This document shows positions 54,018 to 62,985 of a stretch of DNA of 64,000 bases, in pieces. The first letter of the stretch is position 1; the number at the start of each line of letters is the position of its first letter. This stretch comes from Betaproteobacteria bacterium (GTDB lineage: Bacteria; Pseudomonadota; Gammaproteobacteria; Burkholderiales; SG8-39), in NCBI GenBank assembly GCA_947476535.1, contig CANJRC010000007.1, positions 1 to 64,000 on the forward strand. Direction: 5' to 3'. The position numbers and the translations under genes were made by a program. The notes beneath the pieces are model-generated. The model did no database searches. It was not told the DNA's origin and saw only the letters and a list, made by a program, of their open reading frames with translations.

Positions 54018-54559
54018 TCGTGGCTGCTGAAAAGCCATCCTCACAGGATGCCCCACCCGCTCAGTTGGAAACGCCGGCCGCGGCGCCCCTGCGTGCTGCA
54101 CCGGCAATCCTCGCCTTCGATTTTGGCGAGAAGTACATCGGCGTCGCGGTGGGTGACCGGGAAACCGGGCTGGCCCATCCGCTGACGCTCATCGAAGGCG
54201 AAGCCAACGCGCTGCGCTTTGGCGCCATCGAAGCCTTGATTGCCGAGTGGCGGCCGGGGAGCTTTGCTGTCGGCCTGCCGCTGTCGATGGATGGCAGCGA
54301 ACATGACCAGACGCGCCGCGCACGCAAGTTCGCGCGGCAGCTGGAGGGACGGTTCGGGCTGGCGGTTGCGCTGGTGGACGAGCGACTGTCCTCCGCGGCA
54401 GCCGAAGAGTCGCTTCGCAACATGGGCCGCGGCGGACGCGCGCACAAGCACGACAGCCACGCGCTGGCGGCGCAGATCATCCTACAGGGCTACCTGGATG
54501 AGCAGGCCCGCGACAGCCGACGCGCGGACGGCAATGGAGATTCCAATGCAACTGCCTGA
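54014..54559 (+). CDS. ruvX: Putative Holliday-junction resolvase RuvX (YqgF)
   Basis: This 181-residue protein has an N-terminal extension of about 30 residues before the RNase H-like core: [19 protein letters not shown] with the first acidic residue, [32 protein letters not shown], and the closing [16 protein letters not shown]. YqgF proteins process 16S rRNA precursors and may resolve junctions. The start GTG 54014 overlaps yqgE by four bases; its 3' end overlaps pyrR by 14. Confidence 0.95.
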   Translation: MIVAAEKPSSQDAPPAQLETPAAAPLRAAPAILAFDFGEKYIGVAVGDRETGLAHPLTLIEGEANALRFGAIEALIAEWRPGSFAVGLPLSMDGSEHDQTRRARKFARQLEGRFGLAVALVDERLSSAAAEESLRNMGRGGRAHKHDSHALAAQIILQGYLDEQARDSRRADGNGDSNATA

Positions 54560-55082
54560 CGCAGAGCAGCTGTGTACGAGCCTGGTGTCGCAGCTGCGCG
54601 CCCAGGTGACGCCCGACACTGCCATCGTCGGCATCGTCACCGGCGGTGCCTGGCTGGCCGAGCGGCTGCATCGCGAGCTCGGGCTGACGACCCCGATGGG
54701 CACGCTCGATGTGTCGTTCTATCGCGACGACCTGGGCCGGTCGGGCCTGAAGAAGCAGGTGCTGCCCTCGCAAGTCCCGTTTGAAGTCGAGGGGCGGCCG
54801 CTGTTGCTGGTGGACGACGTGCTCTACACCGGGCGCACCATCCGCGCGGCGATGAATGAATTGTTCGACTATGGGCGCCCCGCGCGCATCGACCTTGCCG
54901 TGCTGGTGGATCGCGGCGGGCGCGAGTTACCGATTGCCGCGCAGTTTTGTGGCGCGCGTCTCGACGTGCCCGCCGGCAAGATACTGGTGCTCGAGCGCGA
55001 CGACGCGGCAGGCGGCGGGCTCGTCCTGCAGCTGTCGGCGCAGCGGCGCAAGCCATCGGCGGCCAAGGGGGCAGGAAAATGA
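54546..55082 (+). CDS. pyrR: PyrR-type bifunctional regulator/uracil phosphoribosyltransferase
   Basis: This 178-residue type I PRTase fold protein has GIVTGGAWLAERLHREL, LDVSFYRDDLGRSGLKKQVLPSQVPF, and the PRPP loop LLLVDDVLYTGRTIRAAM (about residues 86-100). PyrR can make UMP from uracil and in some bacteria binds pyr mRNA. It precedes pyrB and pyrC', so a role in pyrimidine control is likely. ATG 54546 has GGAGA upstream. Confidence 0.93.
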   Translation: MQLPDAEQLCTSLVSQLRAQVTPDTAIVGIVTGGAWLAERLHRELGLTTPMGTLDVSFYRDDLGRSGLKKQVLPSQVPFEVEGRPLLLVDDVLYTGRTIRAAMNELFDYGRPARIDLAVLVDRGGRELPIAAQFCGARLDVPAGKILVLERDDAAGGGLVLQLSAQRRKPSAAKGAGK

Positions 55083-55201
55083 CAGGCAAGCCTGCGTGTA
55101 TGGGGGAAGTCCCGATGATCGGCGCAGGGTGAGAAGGACGAAGTGGGGAAGGGCGAATTGAGGAAGAACTACACGGGGGATGACGACATGAACGGACTTC
55201 G

Positions 55202-56155
55202 ATGAGAAATCCGCAACTCAACGCGCACGGCGAGCTGCAGCACTTGTTGACCATCGAAGGCCTGCCGCGCGAGGTGATCGTGCACATCCTCGATACCGCC
55301 GGTTCCTTCGTCGGCATCACCGAGCGCGACGTCAAGAAGGTGCCGATCTTGCGTGGCAAGTCGGTGTTCAACCTGTTCTTCGAGAATTCCACTCGCACCC
55401 GCACCACCTTCGAGATCGCCGCCAAGCGGCTCTCGGCCGACGTCATCAACCTCAACATCAACACCTCGTCGGCGGCCAAGGGCGAATCCCTGCTCGATAC
55501 CATCGACAACCTCTCGGCCATGCATGCCGACATGTTCGTGGTGCGCCATGCCTCGAGCGGCGCGCCGCACCTGATCGCGCGCCACGTCGAGGGGCATCCG
55601 CACCTGCATGTGGTGAACGCCGGCGACGGGCGCCACGCGCACCCCACGCAGGGCCTGCTCGACCTCTACACCCTGCGACACTACAAGCAGGACTTCACCC
55701 GGCTGTCGGTTGCCGTGGTGGGCGACGTGCTGCATTCGCGGGTTGCACGCTCGCTGATCCACGGCCTTACCACCATGGGCACGCCGGATGTGCGCGTGGT
55801 CGGGCCCAAGACCCTGTTGCCCGAGGGCGTGGAGAAACTCGGCGTGCGCGTGTTCCACGACATGAACGAAGGCATGAAGGGCTGCGACGCGATCGTGATG
55901 CTCCGGCTGCAGAACGAACGCATGAAGGGTCCGCTGCTGCCCTCGGCGCAGGAGTTCTTCAAGAGTTACGGCTTGACCGCGGAGAAACTCGCGTTGGCCA
56001 AGCCCGACGCCATCGTCATGCATCCGGGGCCGATGAACCGCGGCGTGGAGATCGATTCGGCGGTGGCCGATGGGCCGCGCTCGGTGATCCTGCCGCAGGT
56101 CACCTTCGGCATCGCCGTGCGCATGGCGGTGATGGCCATCCTGGCGGGGAACTGA
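55202..56155 (+). CDS. pyrB: Aspartate carbamoyltransferase catalytic subunit PyrB
   Basis: This 317-residue enzyme carries out the committed step of pyrimidine synthesis. Carbamoyl-phosphate binding is shown by [20 protein letters not shown] and [25 protein letters not shown] and [14 protein letters not shown] complete the family pattern. The following gene (one base away) encodes a dihydroorotase-like protein without its metal-binding HxH, so the pair likely forms the PyrB-PyrC' complex known from Pseudomonas. The 119-base gap after pyrR shows nothing I can name. Confidence 0.97.
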   Translation: MRNPQLNAHGELQHLLTIEGLPREVIVHILDTAGSFVGITERDVKKVPILRGKSVFNLFFENSTRTRTTFEIAAKRLSADVINLNINTSSAAKGESLLDTIDNLSAMHADMFVVRHASSGAPHLIARHVEGHPHLHVVNAGDGRHAHPTQGLLDLYTLRHYKQDFTRLSVAVVGDVLHSRVARSLIHGLTTMGTPDVRVVGPKTLLPEGVEKLGVRVFHDMNEGMKGCDAIVMLRLQNERMKGPLLPSAQEFFKSYGLTAEKLALAKPDAIVMHPGPMNRGVEIDSAVADGPRSVILPQVTFGIAVRMAVMAILAGN

Positions 56156-56156
56156 C

Positions 56157-57431
56157 ATGAAGATCCACATTGCCCATGGTCGGGTCGTCGACCCGAAGAG
56201 CGGTGGCGACGCCAAACAGGACGTCTATATCGAGGCCGGGCGCATTACTGGCGTTGGTGCGGCGCCCACCGGGTTCAAGGCGGGGCGGGTCATCGACGCG
56301 ACCGGGCTCGTGGTCGCGCCGGGACTCGTTGATTTATCCGCGCGCCTGCGTGAGCCTGGCTTCGAATACAAGGCCACGCTGGAGACGGAACTTGCGGCAG
56401 CCGTGGCGGGTGGCGTCACTAGCCTGGCCTGCCCGCCGGATACCGACCCGCCGCTGGATGAGCCGGGTCTGGTGGAGATGCTGCGCCATAGCGCTCGCAG
56501 CCTCGACCTCGCGCATGTGCATCCGGTGGGCGCATTGACCGCGCAGCTTGCGGGCAAGCGGCTCACGGAAATGGTGCTGTTGACCGAGGCCGGCTGCGTG
56601 GCCTTCTCGCAGGCCGACGTTGCCATGCCCGACACGCAGGTGCTGTGGCGCGCCATGCAGTATGCCGCTACCTTCGGCTTTGCCCTGTGGCTGCGCCCGC
56701 AGGACGAGTTCCTCGCGCGAGACGGCGTGGCGCATGACGGCGAGGTGGCGACAAGGCTGGGCCTGCCCGGCATCCCGTCTTTTGCCGAAACCATCGCCAT
56801 GGAAACCATGCTCGCCCTGGTGCGCGACACCGGCGCGCGCGTGCACTTCCAGCGCCTGTCGACCGCGCGCGGGGTGGAGCTGCTGCGCGATGCCAAGGCC
56901 GAGGGCCTGCCGGTGACGGGCGATGTCTCGGCCCACCATGTGCACCTGTCCGAGATGGACATCGGCTACTTCGACTCGCACTGCCGCGTCATCCCGCCGT
57001 TTCGCTCCGCGCGCGATCGCGATGCCCTGCGCGCAGCGCTTGCTGACGGCACGCTGGACGCGCTGTGTTCGGACCACGCGCCGGTGGACGAGGACGCCAA
57101 GCTGCTGCCCTTTGCCGAAGCCGAGCCCGGGGCCACCGGACTTGAGCTGCTGCTGCCGCTGGCGTTGAAGTGGGGCACCGAAATGAAGCTGCCACTGGCA
57201 AGAACGCTGGGCACGGTGACCGATCGCCCGGCACGCATCCTGGGCGCCGAAGCCGGTCAGCTCGCGGTCGGGCAGCCCGCCGACCTGTGCCTGTTCGATC
57301 CCCACGCCATGGTGCGCATCAGCGCCGACACGCTGAAAAGCCAGGGCAGGAACACGCCTTATCTGGGCATCGAGCTGCCCGGGCGCGTGCGCTGCACGCT
57401 GGTGGGGGGGCGAGTGGTGTACGAGGGTTGA
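56157..57431 (+). CDS. pyrX: Dihydroorotase-like PyrC' (probably non-catalytic ATCase partner)
   Basis: This 424-residue protein has an amidohydrolase TIM barrel related to class I dihydroorotase. The usual PGLVDLHVHLREPG zinc motif is GLVDLSARLREPG, so both His of HxH are lost. The MPNTxP loop is also changed to PPDTDPPL, while VSAHHVHLSE and CSDHAPVDED remain. This is the pattern of PyrC'/PyrX, required for ATCase assembly but without dihydroorotase activity. An active dihydroorotase must be encoded elsewhere. It follows pyrB by one base. Confidence 0.92.
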   Translation: MKIHIAHGRVVDPKSGGDAKQDVYIEAGRITGVGAAPTGFKAGRVIDATGLVVAPGLVDLSARLREPGFEYKATLETELAAAVAGGVTSLACPPDTDPPLDEPGLVEMLRHSARSLDLAHVHPVGALTAQLAGKRLTEMVLLTEAGCVAFSQADVAMPDTQVLWRAMQYAATFGFALWLRPQDEFLARDGVAHDGEVATRLGLPGIPSFAETIAMETMLALVRDTGARVHFQRLSTARGVELLRDAKAEGLPVTGDVSAHHVHLSEMDIGYFDSHCRVIPPFRSARDRDALRAALADGTLDALCSDHAPVDEDAKLLPFAEAEPGATGLELLLPLALKWGTEMKLPLARTLGTVTDRPARILGAEAGQLAVGQPADLCLFDPHAMVRISADTLKSQGRNTPYLGIELPGRVRCTLVGGRVVYEG

Positions 57432-57451
57432 GGTCGGTTGGTGCAGCCAAT

Positions 57452-57490
57452 AAAAAAACTCTGGCTGATAACAATCAGGCCATTCAGCCA
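57452..57490 (-). terminator. Terminator of the yggS-proC-yggT-DUF167 operon
   Basis: On the minus strand TGGCTGA...TCAGCCA forms a seven-base stem with a 15-base loop, followed after GAG by seven T. It lies about 30 bases past the DUF167 stop, in the convergent gap with pyrC'. Confidence 0.7.
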
Positions 57491-57520
57491 AGTGCAATGA
57501 GCGCCTATCTCTTGATGTGA

Positions 57521-57811
57521 TTACTTTTCTGGAATCTGCAGCCGGCCTGGATTGGCCCCCGGATGCGCTACGCGTACCGTCTTTCGCCGTGATGTTTCTC
57601 CCCTCACCACGGCAAAGGATTGCTTCGGCACCTCGAGCGCCGCGGCGAGAAAGGTGATCAACGCGGCGTTGGCACGGCCGTCCACGGGCGGGGAGGCAAT
57701 GCGCAGCTTGAGCGCGTCGCCGTGCAGTCCGACCACTTCGCTCTTCTTTGCGCCGGGCTGGACATGCAGGTCCAGCATCCAGCCGCCATCGACAGCGCGG
57801 TACCAGCTCAA
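57521..57811 (-). CDS. yggU: DUF167 (UPF0235/YggU) family protein
   Basis: This 96-residue protein has the DUF167 pattern: LDLHVQPGAKKSEVVGLHGDALKLRIASPPVDGRANAALITFLA, then SRRKTVRVAHPG. Function is unknown. The start is TTG 57811 (MSWYR-type N-terminus, common in the family), seven bases after the yggT stop; ATG 57778 would cut off the first strand. It ends the operon. Confidence 0.88.
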   Translation of the reverse strand: MSWYRAVDGGWMLDLHVQPGAKKSEVVGLHGDALKLRIASPPVDGRANAALITFLAAALEVPKQSFAVVRGETSRRKTVRVAHPGANPGRLQIPEK

Positions 57812-57818
57812 GGCGGCG

Positions 57819-58391
57819 TCAAAACGGCGCGGCCACCAGGCGGCGTAACCACTCGAGCATGATGATGACCACCTGCGCGGCGATGAGGAGGAACAGCGGC
57901 GACAGGTCGATACTGCCGATGGGCGGGATGAAGCGCCGGAACGGCGCATAGAAGCGGCGTGTCAGCACGTCGAGCACGGGTGCCAGCGGTGAATACGGGC
58001 CCACGAAGCTGAGCACGGCCTGCAGGATTGCGGCGCCGATCAAGAGGTTCACCGATATGCGCGCCAGTTCGATGGCCGAGATGGCGGCCAGCACGAGAAA
58101 CGCGGTGCCCGGCGCGCTGGCAAAGGCGTAGCCGCGCAGGGACATCAGGAGCGCCATCATCAGCGCCTGCGCCAGCCAGGCGAGGAACAGCGTCGCGAGA
58201 TCCAGCCCGAACAGGTCCGGCACTACCCGGCGCACCGGTACCACGAGCCAGTTGGTCAGTGCCGAGACGAATTCGCCGATGGGATTGCGAAACGGCGCAC
58301 GCAGCCATTGCATGTGAAAGCGCAGCAGCAGGACGTAGACAAACAGGCTGCCCAGCGAGTCGATGAGGAGCGTGCCGATCTGGGAGAGCAT
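57819..58391 (-). CDS. yggT: YggT family membrane protein
   Basis: This 190-residue protein has two copies of the YGGT unit: four or more membrane segments with the paired motif LRFHMQWLRAPFRNPI...LTNWLVVPVRRVVP and AVLSFVGPYSPLAPVLDVLTRRFYAPFRRFIPPIGSIDLSPLF. YggT proteins are thought to act in osmotic protection or near the division machinery (the plastid and cyanobacterial relative is CCB3/YlmG). It starts two bases before the proC stop region ends, so proC and yggT are coupled. Confidence 0.93.
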   Translation of the reverse strand: MLSQIGTLLIDSLGSLFVYVLLLRFHMQWLRAPFRNPIGEFVSALTNWLVVPVRRVVPDLFGLDLATLFLAWLAQALMMALLMSLRGYAFASAPGTAFLVLAAISAIELARISVNLLIGAAILQAVLSFVGPYSPLAPVLDVLTRRFYAPFRRFIPPIGSIDLSPLFLLIAAQVVIIMLEWLRRLVAAPF

Positions 58392-58392
58392 G

Positions 58393-59220
58393 TCAGTTTT
58401 TCCCCCGCTCTTTGCCCAACTCGTCGCCAAGTTCGATGGAGCGCGCGTTGGCAGCGCGCGTTGCCGTCGCGATGGCCGCCTTTACGCCACTCGCCTCCAT
58501 GGAGGCGAGTGCCGCTTCGGTGGTGCCGCCCTTGGAGGTGACCTTGGTGCGCAGCGTGGCCGGGTCGTCGGCGGATCCTGCGGCAAGCTTTGCCGCGCCC
58601 AAAAACGTTTCCAGTGCCAAGAGGCGCGCATCGGCGGGAGAAAGGCCCAGTTCCTTTGCCGAGGCTTCCAGGGACTCGATGAAATAGAACACGTAGGCCG
58701 GTCCGCTCCCCGAGATGGCCGTGACCGGATCGAGCAGTGCCTCTTTGTCCACCCAGATCGATTTACCCATGGCCGCGAGCACGCGATCGACATTGGCGCG
58801 TTGCGCGGCGCTCACCGACGGCGTGGCACAGGCCGCGGTCATGCCGGCGCCGATCAATGCCGGCGTGTTGGGCATGCAGCGCGCGATGAGCGCATGTCCG
58901 CCCAGCCAGCGGGAAAGATCGTCGATGCGGATGCCGGCGGCAATGGACAACACCAGCGCGTTCTTTGCCAGGAGCGGCGCGACCGCTGCCGCCGCCTCGC
59001 GCATCTGCTGCGGCTTGACCGCCATGACAACGAGCTCGCCCAACGGCGCCGTCTCGCTGACCGTGCCGCAGGCCTTTACGCCGAACTGCGCCGTGAGCCG
59101 CGCGCGCTGCTCGGCCACGGGCTCCACCACGCCGATGTCGGCGGCGTCGAAGCCACTCGCCTTCAGGCCGCCGATGATGGCCTGGGCCATATTCCCGCCG
59201 CCGATAAATGTGATGTTCAT
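58393..59220 (-). CDS. proC: Pyrroline-5-carboxylate reductase ProC
   Basis: This 275-residue enzyme makes the last step of proline synthesis. The N-terminal NITFIGGGNMAQAIIGGL is the NAD(P)-binding motif, MAVKPQQM and RCMPNTPALIGAGMTA follow, and the C-terminal SGSGPAYVFYFIESLEASAKELGL contains the P5CR signature. Its start overlaps the yggS stop by four bases (ATGA). Confidence 0.97.
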   Translation of the reverse strand: MNITFIGGGNMAQAIIGGLKASGFDAADIGVVEPVAEQRARLTAQFGVKACGTVSETAPLGELVVMAVKPQQMREAAAAVAPLLAKNALVLSIAAGIRIDDLSRWLGGHALIARCMPNTPALIGAGMTAACATPSVSAAQRANVDRVLAAMGKSIWVDKEALLDPVTAISGSGPAYVFYFIESLEASAKELGLSPADARLLALETFLGAAKLAAGSADDPATLRTKVTSKGGTTEAALASMEASGVKAAIATATRAANARSIELGDELGKERGKN

Positions 59221-59930
59221 GTCTTCGCCCGTTCGCCAAAAATCGCAGTCCCCACGCGCACCATCGTCGCGCCTTCGGCAACGGCGGCCTCGAGGTCCGC
59301 CGACATGCCCATGGACAAAGTATCAAGCACCACGCCTTCTTGCGCCAGTGCCTCCTGCAATTCGCGTTGAAGTTCACGCAAAACCGCGAAGCGACGCCGT
59401 TGCAGCGCCATGTCGTCGGTGGGCTCGGGTATCGCCATCAGCCCGCGCAATCGGAGTCCGGGCAGGCCTGTGATGCATTTCGCGAGGGCGAGCACATTGG
59501 CCGGCGCAACGCCACTCTTGCTCGCCTCGCCGCTGACATTGACTTCGATGCAGGCCTGCAGTGGATCCTGTCCGGCGGGTCGTTGCTCGGAGAGCCTGCG
59601 CGCGATTTTCTCCCGATCCACCGAATGCACCCAGTCGAAGCGTTCGGCGATGGGGCGCGTCTTGTTGCTCTGGATCGGTCCGATGAAGTGCCAGGTCAAG
59701 GGCAGATCACGCGTGGCATCGATCTTTTCGACGCCCTCCTGCAGGTAATTCTCGCCAAAATCATGCTGGCCCGCTGCTGCCGCTTCACGCACGCGATCGG
59801 CTGAAAAGGTCTTGCTGGCGGCAAGCAGGCGCACTGAAACCGGGGGGCGATGCGCCGCAGCGCAGGCTTGCGCAATGCGCTCGCGCACAGCGTGTATCCT
59901 CGCTTGCATGCGGGTCGGGATTGTTGCCAT
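59217..59930 (-). CDS. yggS: YggS/PLPBP family pyridoxal-phosphate homeostasis protein
   Basis: This 237-residue alanine-racemase-fold protein has the PLP Lys40 in LLAASKTF, HDFGENYLQEGVEKID, WHFIGPIQSNKTRPIAERFDWVHSVD, and the late LSMGMSADLEAAVAEGATMVRVGTAIFG. It buffers PLP and affects amino-acid pools; no catalytic activity is established. ATG 59930 is preferred, with 59909 also possible. It is divergent from pilT, sharing a 136-base control region in which I cannot place promoters firmly. Confidence 0.95.
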   Translation of the reverse strand: MATIPTRMQARIHAVRERIAQACAAAHRPPVSVRLLAASKTFSADRVREAAAAGQHDFGENYLQEGVEKIDATRDLPLTWHFIGPIQSNKTRPIAERFDWVHSVDREKIARRLSEQRPAGQDPLQACIEVNVSGEASKSGVAPANVLALAKCITGLPGLRLRGLMAIPEPTDDMALQRRRFAVLRELQRELQEALAQEGVVLDTLSMGMSADLEAAVAEGATMVRVGTAIFGERAKT

Positions 59931-60066
59931 AATCCTGAAACAACAAAGATTTAGAAGCGCTCCGTGGTTCACCGAGAGCGTGGGCTTCCTTAGAGGCTGG
60001 CAAATTCGCGGCGTTATTCCGCGCAGTGTCGTTCCGCAGACTCAATGAATAACGAGGCAATTATAT

Positions 60067-61107
60067 ATGGACATCTCCGAACTCCTCGCCTTTGTCGTCA
60101 AGAACAAGGCATCCGACCTGCATCTGTCGGCGGGCGTGCCACCGATGATCCGCGTTCACGGCAACATGAAGCGCATCAACCTGCCTGCCATGGACCACAA
60201 GGATGTCCACGGCATGATCTACGACATCATGAACGACGGCCAGCGCAAGCATTATGAAGAGACACTGGAGTGCGATTTCTCGTTCGCGATTCCGGGCCTG
60301 GCGCGATTCCGTGTCAATGCTTTCGTGCAGAATCGCGGCGCCGCAGCCGTGCTGCGGACCATCCCCTCCAAAATTCTCTCGCTGGAAGATCTCAAGGCGC
60401 CGAAGATATTCAAGGAGATTTCCGACCAGCCGCGCGGCGTGGTGCTGGTCACCGGGCCGACCGGCTCGGGCAAGTCGACTACGCTGGCGGCCATGGTGGA
60501 CCACAAGAACAACGTCGAGGAAGGCCACATCCTCACCATCGAGGACCCGATCGAGTTCGTGCATGAATCCAAGAAGTGCCTGATCAACCAGCGCGAGGTC
60601 GGCCCACACACGCTGTCGTTCAACAATGCCTTGCGAAGCGCGCTGCGCGAAGACCCGGACGTGATCCTGGTGGGCGAGATGCGCGACCTGGAGACCATCC
60701 GACTCGCCCTGTCGGGCGCCGAGACTGGCCACCTGGTATTCGGCACATTGCACACGTCTTCTGCCGCCAAGACCATTGACCGGATCGTCGATGTGTTCCC
60801 GGCAGCGGAAAAAGACATGATACGAGCCATGATCTCCACGTCGCTGAAGGCGATTATTTCGCAGACATTGCTGCGCACCAAGGACGGCAGCGGCCGCGTG
60901 GCGGCGCACGAAATCATGATCGGCACGCCGGCCATCAACAACCTGATCCGTGAAGCCAAGATCGCGCAGATGTATTCGGCCATCCAGACCGGCCAGCAGT
61001 ACGGTATGCAGACGCTGGACCAGAACCTGCAGGAGCTGGTGAAACGCAACGTCATTGCGCTGGAAGAGGCGCGCTCAAAGGCCGCCAACAAGGACACGTT
61101 CAAATAA
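60067..61107 (+). CDS. pilT: Type IV pilus retraction ATPase PilT
   Basis: This 346-residue hexameric motor starts MDISELLAFVVKNKASDLHLSAG. Walker A GPTGSGKS is at about residues 130-137, followed by the Asp box ILTIEDPIEFVH, Walker B-like LREDPDVILVGEMRDLET, the His box GHLVFGTLHTSSA, and the AIRNLIRE-like motif PAINNLIREAKI. It depolymerises pili for retraction. GAGG precedes the ATG at a normal distance. It sits 69 bases before pilU. Confidence 0.98.
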   Translation: MDISELLAFVVKNKASDLHLSAGVPPMIRVHGNMKRINLPAMDHKDVHGMIYDIMNDGQRKHYEETLECDFSFAIPGLARFRVNAFVQNRGAAAVLRTIPSKILSLEDLKAPKIFKEISDQPRGVVLVTGPTGSGKSTTLAAMVDHKNNVEEGHILTIEDPIEFVHESKKCLINQREVGPHTLSFNNALRSALREDPDVILVGEMRDLETIRLALSGAETGHLVFGTLHTSSAAKTIDRIVDVFPAAEKDMIRAMISTSLKAIISQTLLRTKDGSGRVAAHEIMIGTPAINNLIREAKIAQMYSAIQTGQQYGMQTLDQNLQELVKRNVIALEEARSKAANKDTFK

Positions 61108-61175
61108 TCGATTTCCAGTCGTCATGGCGGGCGCAGAGTACGTGCCCTGTCAGCAGTTAATTCAGGAGTCATGCC

Positions 61176-62312
61176 ATGGAAAAAGAACAGGCAACAAAAT
61201 TCATGTACGACCTGTTGCGCCTTCTGATCCAGAAGAAGGGCTCGGACCTGTTCATCACCGTCGGATTCCCTCCGGCCATGAAGATCGACGGCAAGATGAC
61301 GCCGGTGTCGAACCAGCCGCTGACGCAGCAGCACACCGCGGACCTGGCGCGCGCGATCATGAACGACAAGCAGGCGTCCCAGTTCGAGGCTTCCAAGGAA
61401 TGCAACTTCGCCATCGCGCCGGCCGGCATCGGGCGTTTTCGCGTTAATGCCTTCATCCAGCAAACCTACGTGGGCCTGGTGCTGCGCGTGATCACCACGT
61501 CGATCCCGAAGTTCGAGGACCTGAGGATTCCGTCGGTGCTGAAGGACGTGATCATGACCAAGCGCGGGCTTGTGATCATGGTGGGGGGCACCGGGTCGGG
61601 CAAGTCGACGACGCTTGCGGCGATGATCGGTTACCGCAACGAGAACCACTACGGGCACATCATTACCATCGAGGACCCGATCGAATACACCCACCCGCAC
61701 ATCAAGAGCCTGATCACGCAGCGTGAAGTCGGCGTGGACACCGACTCCTGGGAAAACGCGCTGCACAACACGCTGCGCCAGGCCCCCGACGTGATCCTGA
61801 TCGGCGAGATCCGCGCCAAGGAAACCATGGAACACGCGGTGGCCTTCGCCGAAACCGGGCACCTGGCGCTGGGTACCCTGCACGCCAACAGCGCCAACCA
61901 GGCGCTTGACCGGATCATCAACTTCTTTCCCGAGGAGCGCCGGGCGCAACTGCTCATGGACCTGTCGCTCAACCTGCGCGCGCTGGTGGCGCAGCGGCTC
62001 ATTCCGCTGAAAGAGGGCAAGGGTCGCGCGGCCGCGGTGGAGATCATGCTCAACTCGCCTCTGATTGCCGACCTGATCTTCAAGGGCGACGTACACGAGA
62101 TCAAGGAGATCATGAAGAAGTCGCGCGAACTGGGCATGCAGACCTTCGACCAGGCGCTGTTCGACCTGTACGAGGAGGGGCGGATCTCCTATGAGGACGC
62201 GCTGCGCAACGCCGACTCGGTCAACGACCTGCGGCTGATGATCAAGCTCAATTCCAAGGAATCGAAGGAAAAGGACATCACCAAGGGGATCGAGCACCTC
62301 AACATCGTGTGA
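61176..62312 (+). CDS. pilU: PilT-like accessory retraction ATPase PilU
   Basis: This 378-residue PilT paralogue has Walker A GGTGSGKST (about residues 137-145), IITIEDPIEYTHPH, LRQAPDVILIGEIRAKETM and GHLALGTLHANSANQALDRI, with the PilU-type C-terminal tail SKEKDITKGIEHLNIV. It assists PilT in retraction against load. AGGAG lies nine bases before the ATG. Confidence 0.97.
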   Translation: MEKEQATKFMYDLLRLLIQKKGSDLFITVGFPPAMKIDGKMTPVSNQPLTQQHTADLARAIMNDKQASQFEASKECNFAIAPAGIGRFRVNAFIQQTYVGLVLRVITTSIPKFEDLRIPSVLKDVIMTKRGLVIMVGGTGSGKSTTLAAMIGYRNENHYGHIITIEDPIEYTHPHIKSLITQREVGVDTDSWENALHNTLRQAPDVILIGEIRAKETMEHAVAFAETGHLALGTLHANSANQALDRIINFFPEERRAQLLMDLSLNLRALVAQRLIPLKEGKGRAAAVEIMLNSPLIADLIFKGDVHEIKEIMKKSRELGMQTFDQALFDLYEEGRISYEDALRNADSVNDLRLMIKLNSKESKEKDITKGIEHLNIV

Positions 62313-62315
62313 CCC

Positions 62316-62334
62316 GGCGCGGCTTTGCCGCGTC
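62316..62334 (+). terminator. Hairpin just past the pilU stop
   Basis: An eight-base stem (GGCGCGGC / GCCGCGTC, one G-U pair) with a TTT loop. A second perfect dyad, GCGCAC-T-GTGCGC, follows at 62340-62352. No T-run is seen. Confidence 0.35.
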
Positions 62335-62353
62335 CGGTTGCGCACTGTGCGCC

Positions 62354-62482
62354 ATGACGAAGCTGAGGAACGGTCTGGAGCCGTTCATTGCGCACGGCAC
62401 GATGCGCGAAGATGTTGAACTGCGAGCGGTCATTGAGGGCGCCGATATCCAGGGCGCCCTTGTTATTTCGGGGGTGGACTGA
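62354..62482 (+). CDS. Possible 42-residue protein coupled to the MOSC gene
   Basis: The frame begins [18 protein letters not shown] and ends VISGVD, with balanced, protein-like composition rather than the Arg/Pro-rich look of shadow frames. Its TGA overlaps the MOSC ATG by one base (TGATG), the pattern of translational coupling. No Shine-Dalgarno sequence precedes its ATG, where a perfect dyad lies instead. I recognise no family; it could be a real small protein or chance. Confidence 0.35.
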   Translation: MTKLRNGLEPFIAHGTMREDVELRAVIEGADIQGALVISGVD

Positions 62483-62931
62483 TGACTGGAGTGATTGAGG
62501 CGATCTGGGTGAAGCGCGCCAAGCGCGGTGTGATGGATGCCGTGGATACCGCTGAGCTCGTCACCGACCAGGGCATCGCGGGCAGTGCCAACCAGGGCGG
62601 ACGGCGGCAGGTGACCCTGCTGGAGGCCGAGGTGTGGGAATCGACCGTCGCCGCGCTGGGCAAGGAGTTATTGTTCACACCCCACCCTGTGGCGCGGCGC
62701 GCCAACCTGCTGGTGCGCGGCCTGGCGCTGGCCTACATGCGCAACCGCATCTTGTTGATCGGGGGTTGCCGACTGCAGATCTACGGCGAGACCAAGCCGT
62801 GCGAGCGCATGGACGAGGTGCTGCCCGGGCTGCAGGCAGCGCTCTATGACGACTGGCGCGGGGGCGCATTTGCGGGCGTGCTGGTGGGCGGTCGCATCGC
62901 GGTCGGGGATAAGGCCGAATGGGGCGCATGA
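62482..62931 (+). CDS. MOSC-domain protein
   Basis: This 149-residue protein is a stand-alone MOSC domain: [44 protein letters not shown], and the conserved Cys107 in [22 protein letters not shown], where the family holds a sulfur/molybdenum-cofactor group. Members include YiiM-like proteins acting on N-hydroxylated bases and molybdosulfurase C-termini. Its partner here is unknown. It starts in the TGATG overlap with the small ORF. Confidence 0.92.
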   Translation: MTGVIEAIWVKRAKRGVMDAVDTAELVTDQGIAGSANQGGRRQVTLLEAEVWESTVAALGKELLFTPHPVARRANLLVRGLALAYMRNRILLIGGCRLQIYGETKPCERMDEVLPGLQAALYDDWRGGAFAGVLVGGRIAVGDKAEWGA

Positions 62932-62985
62932 TGCGTCAACCAACATTGCAACGATGGAACAACGCATCCTGAAAGGAAGCCGCAC

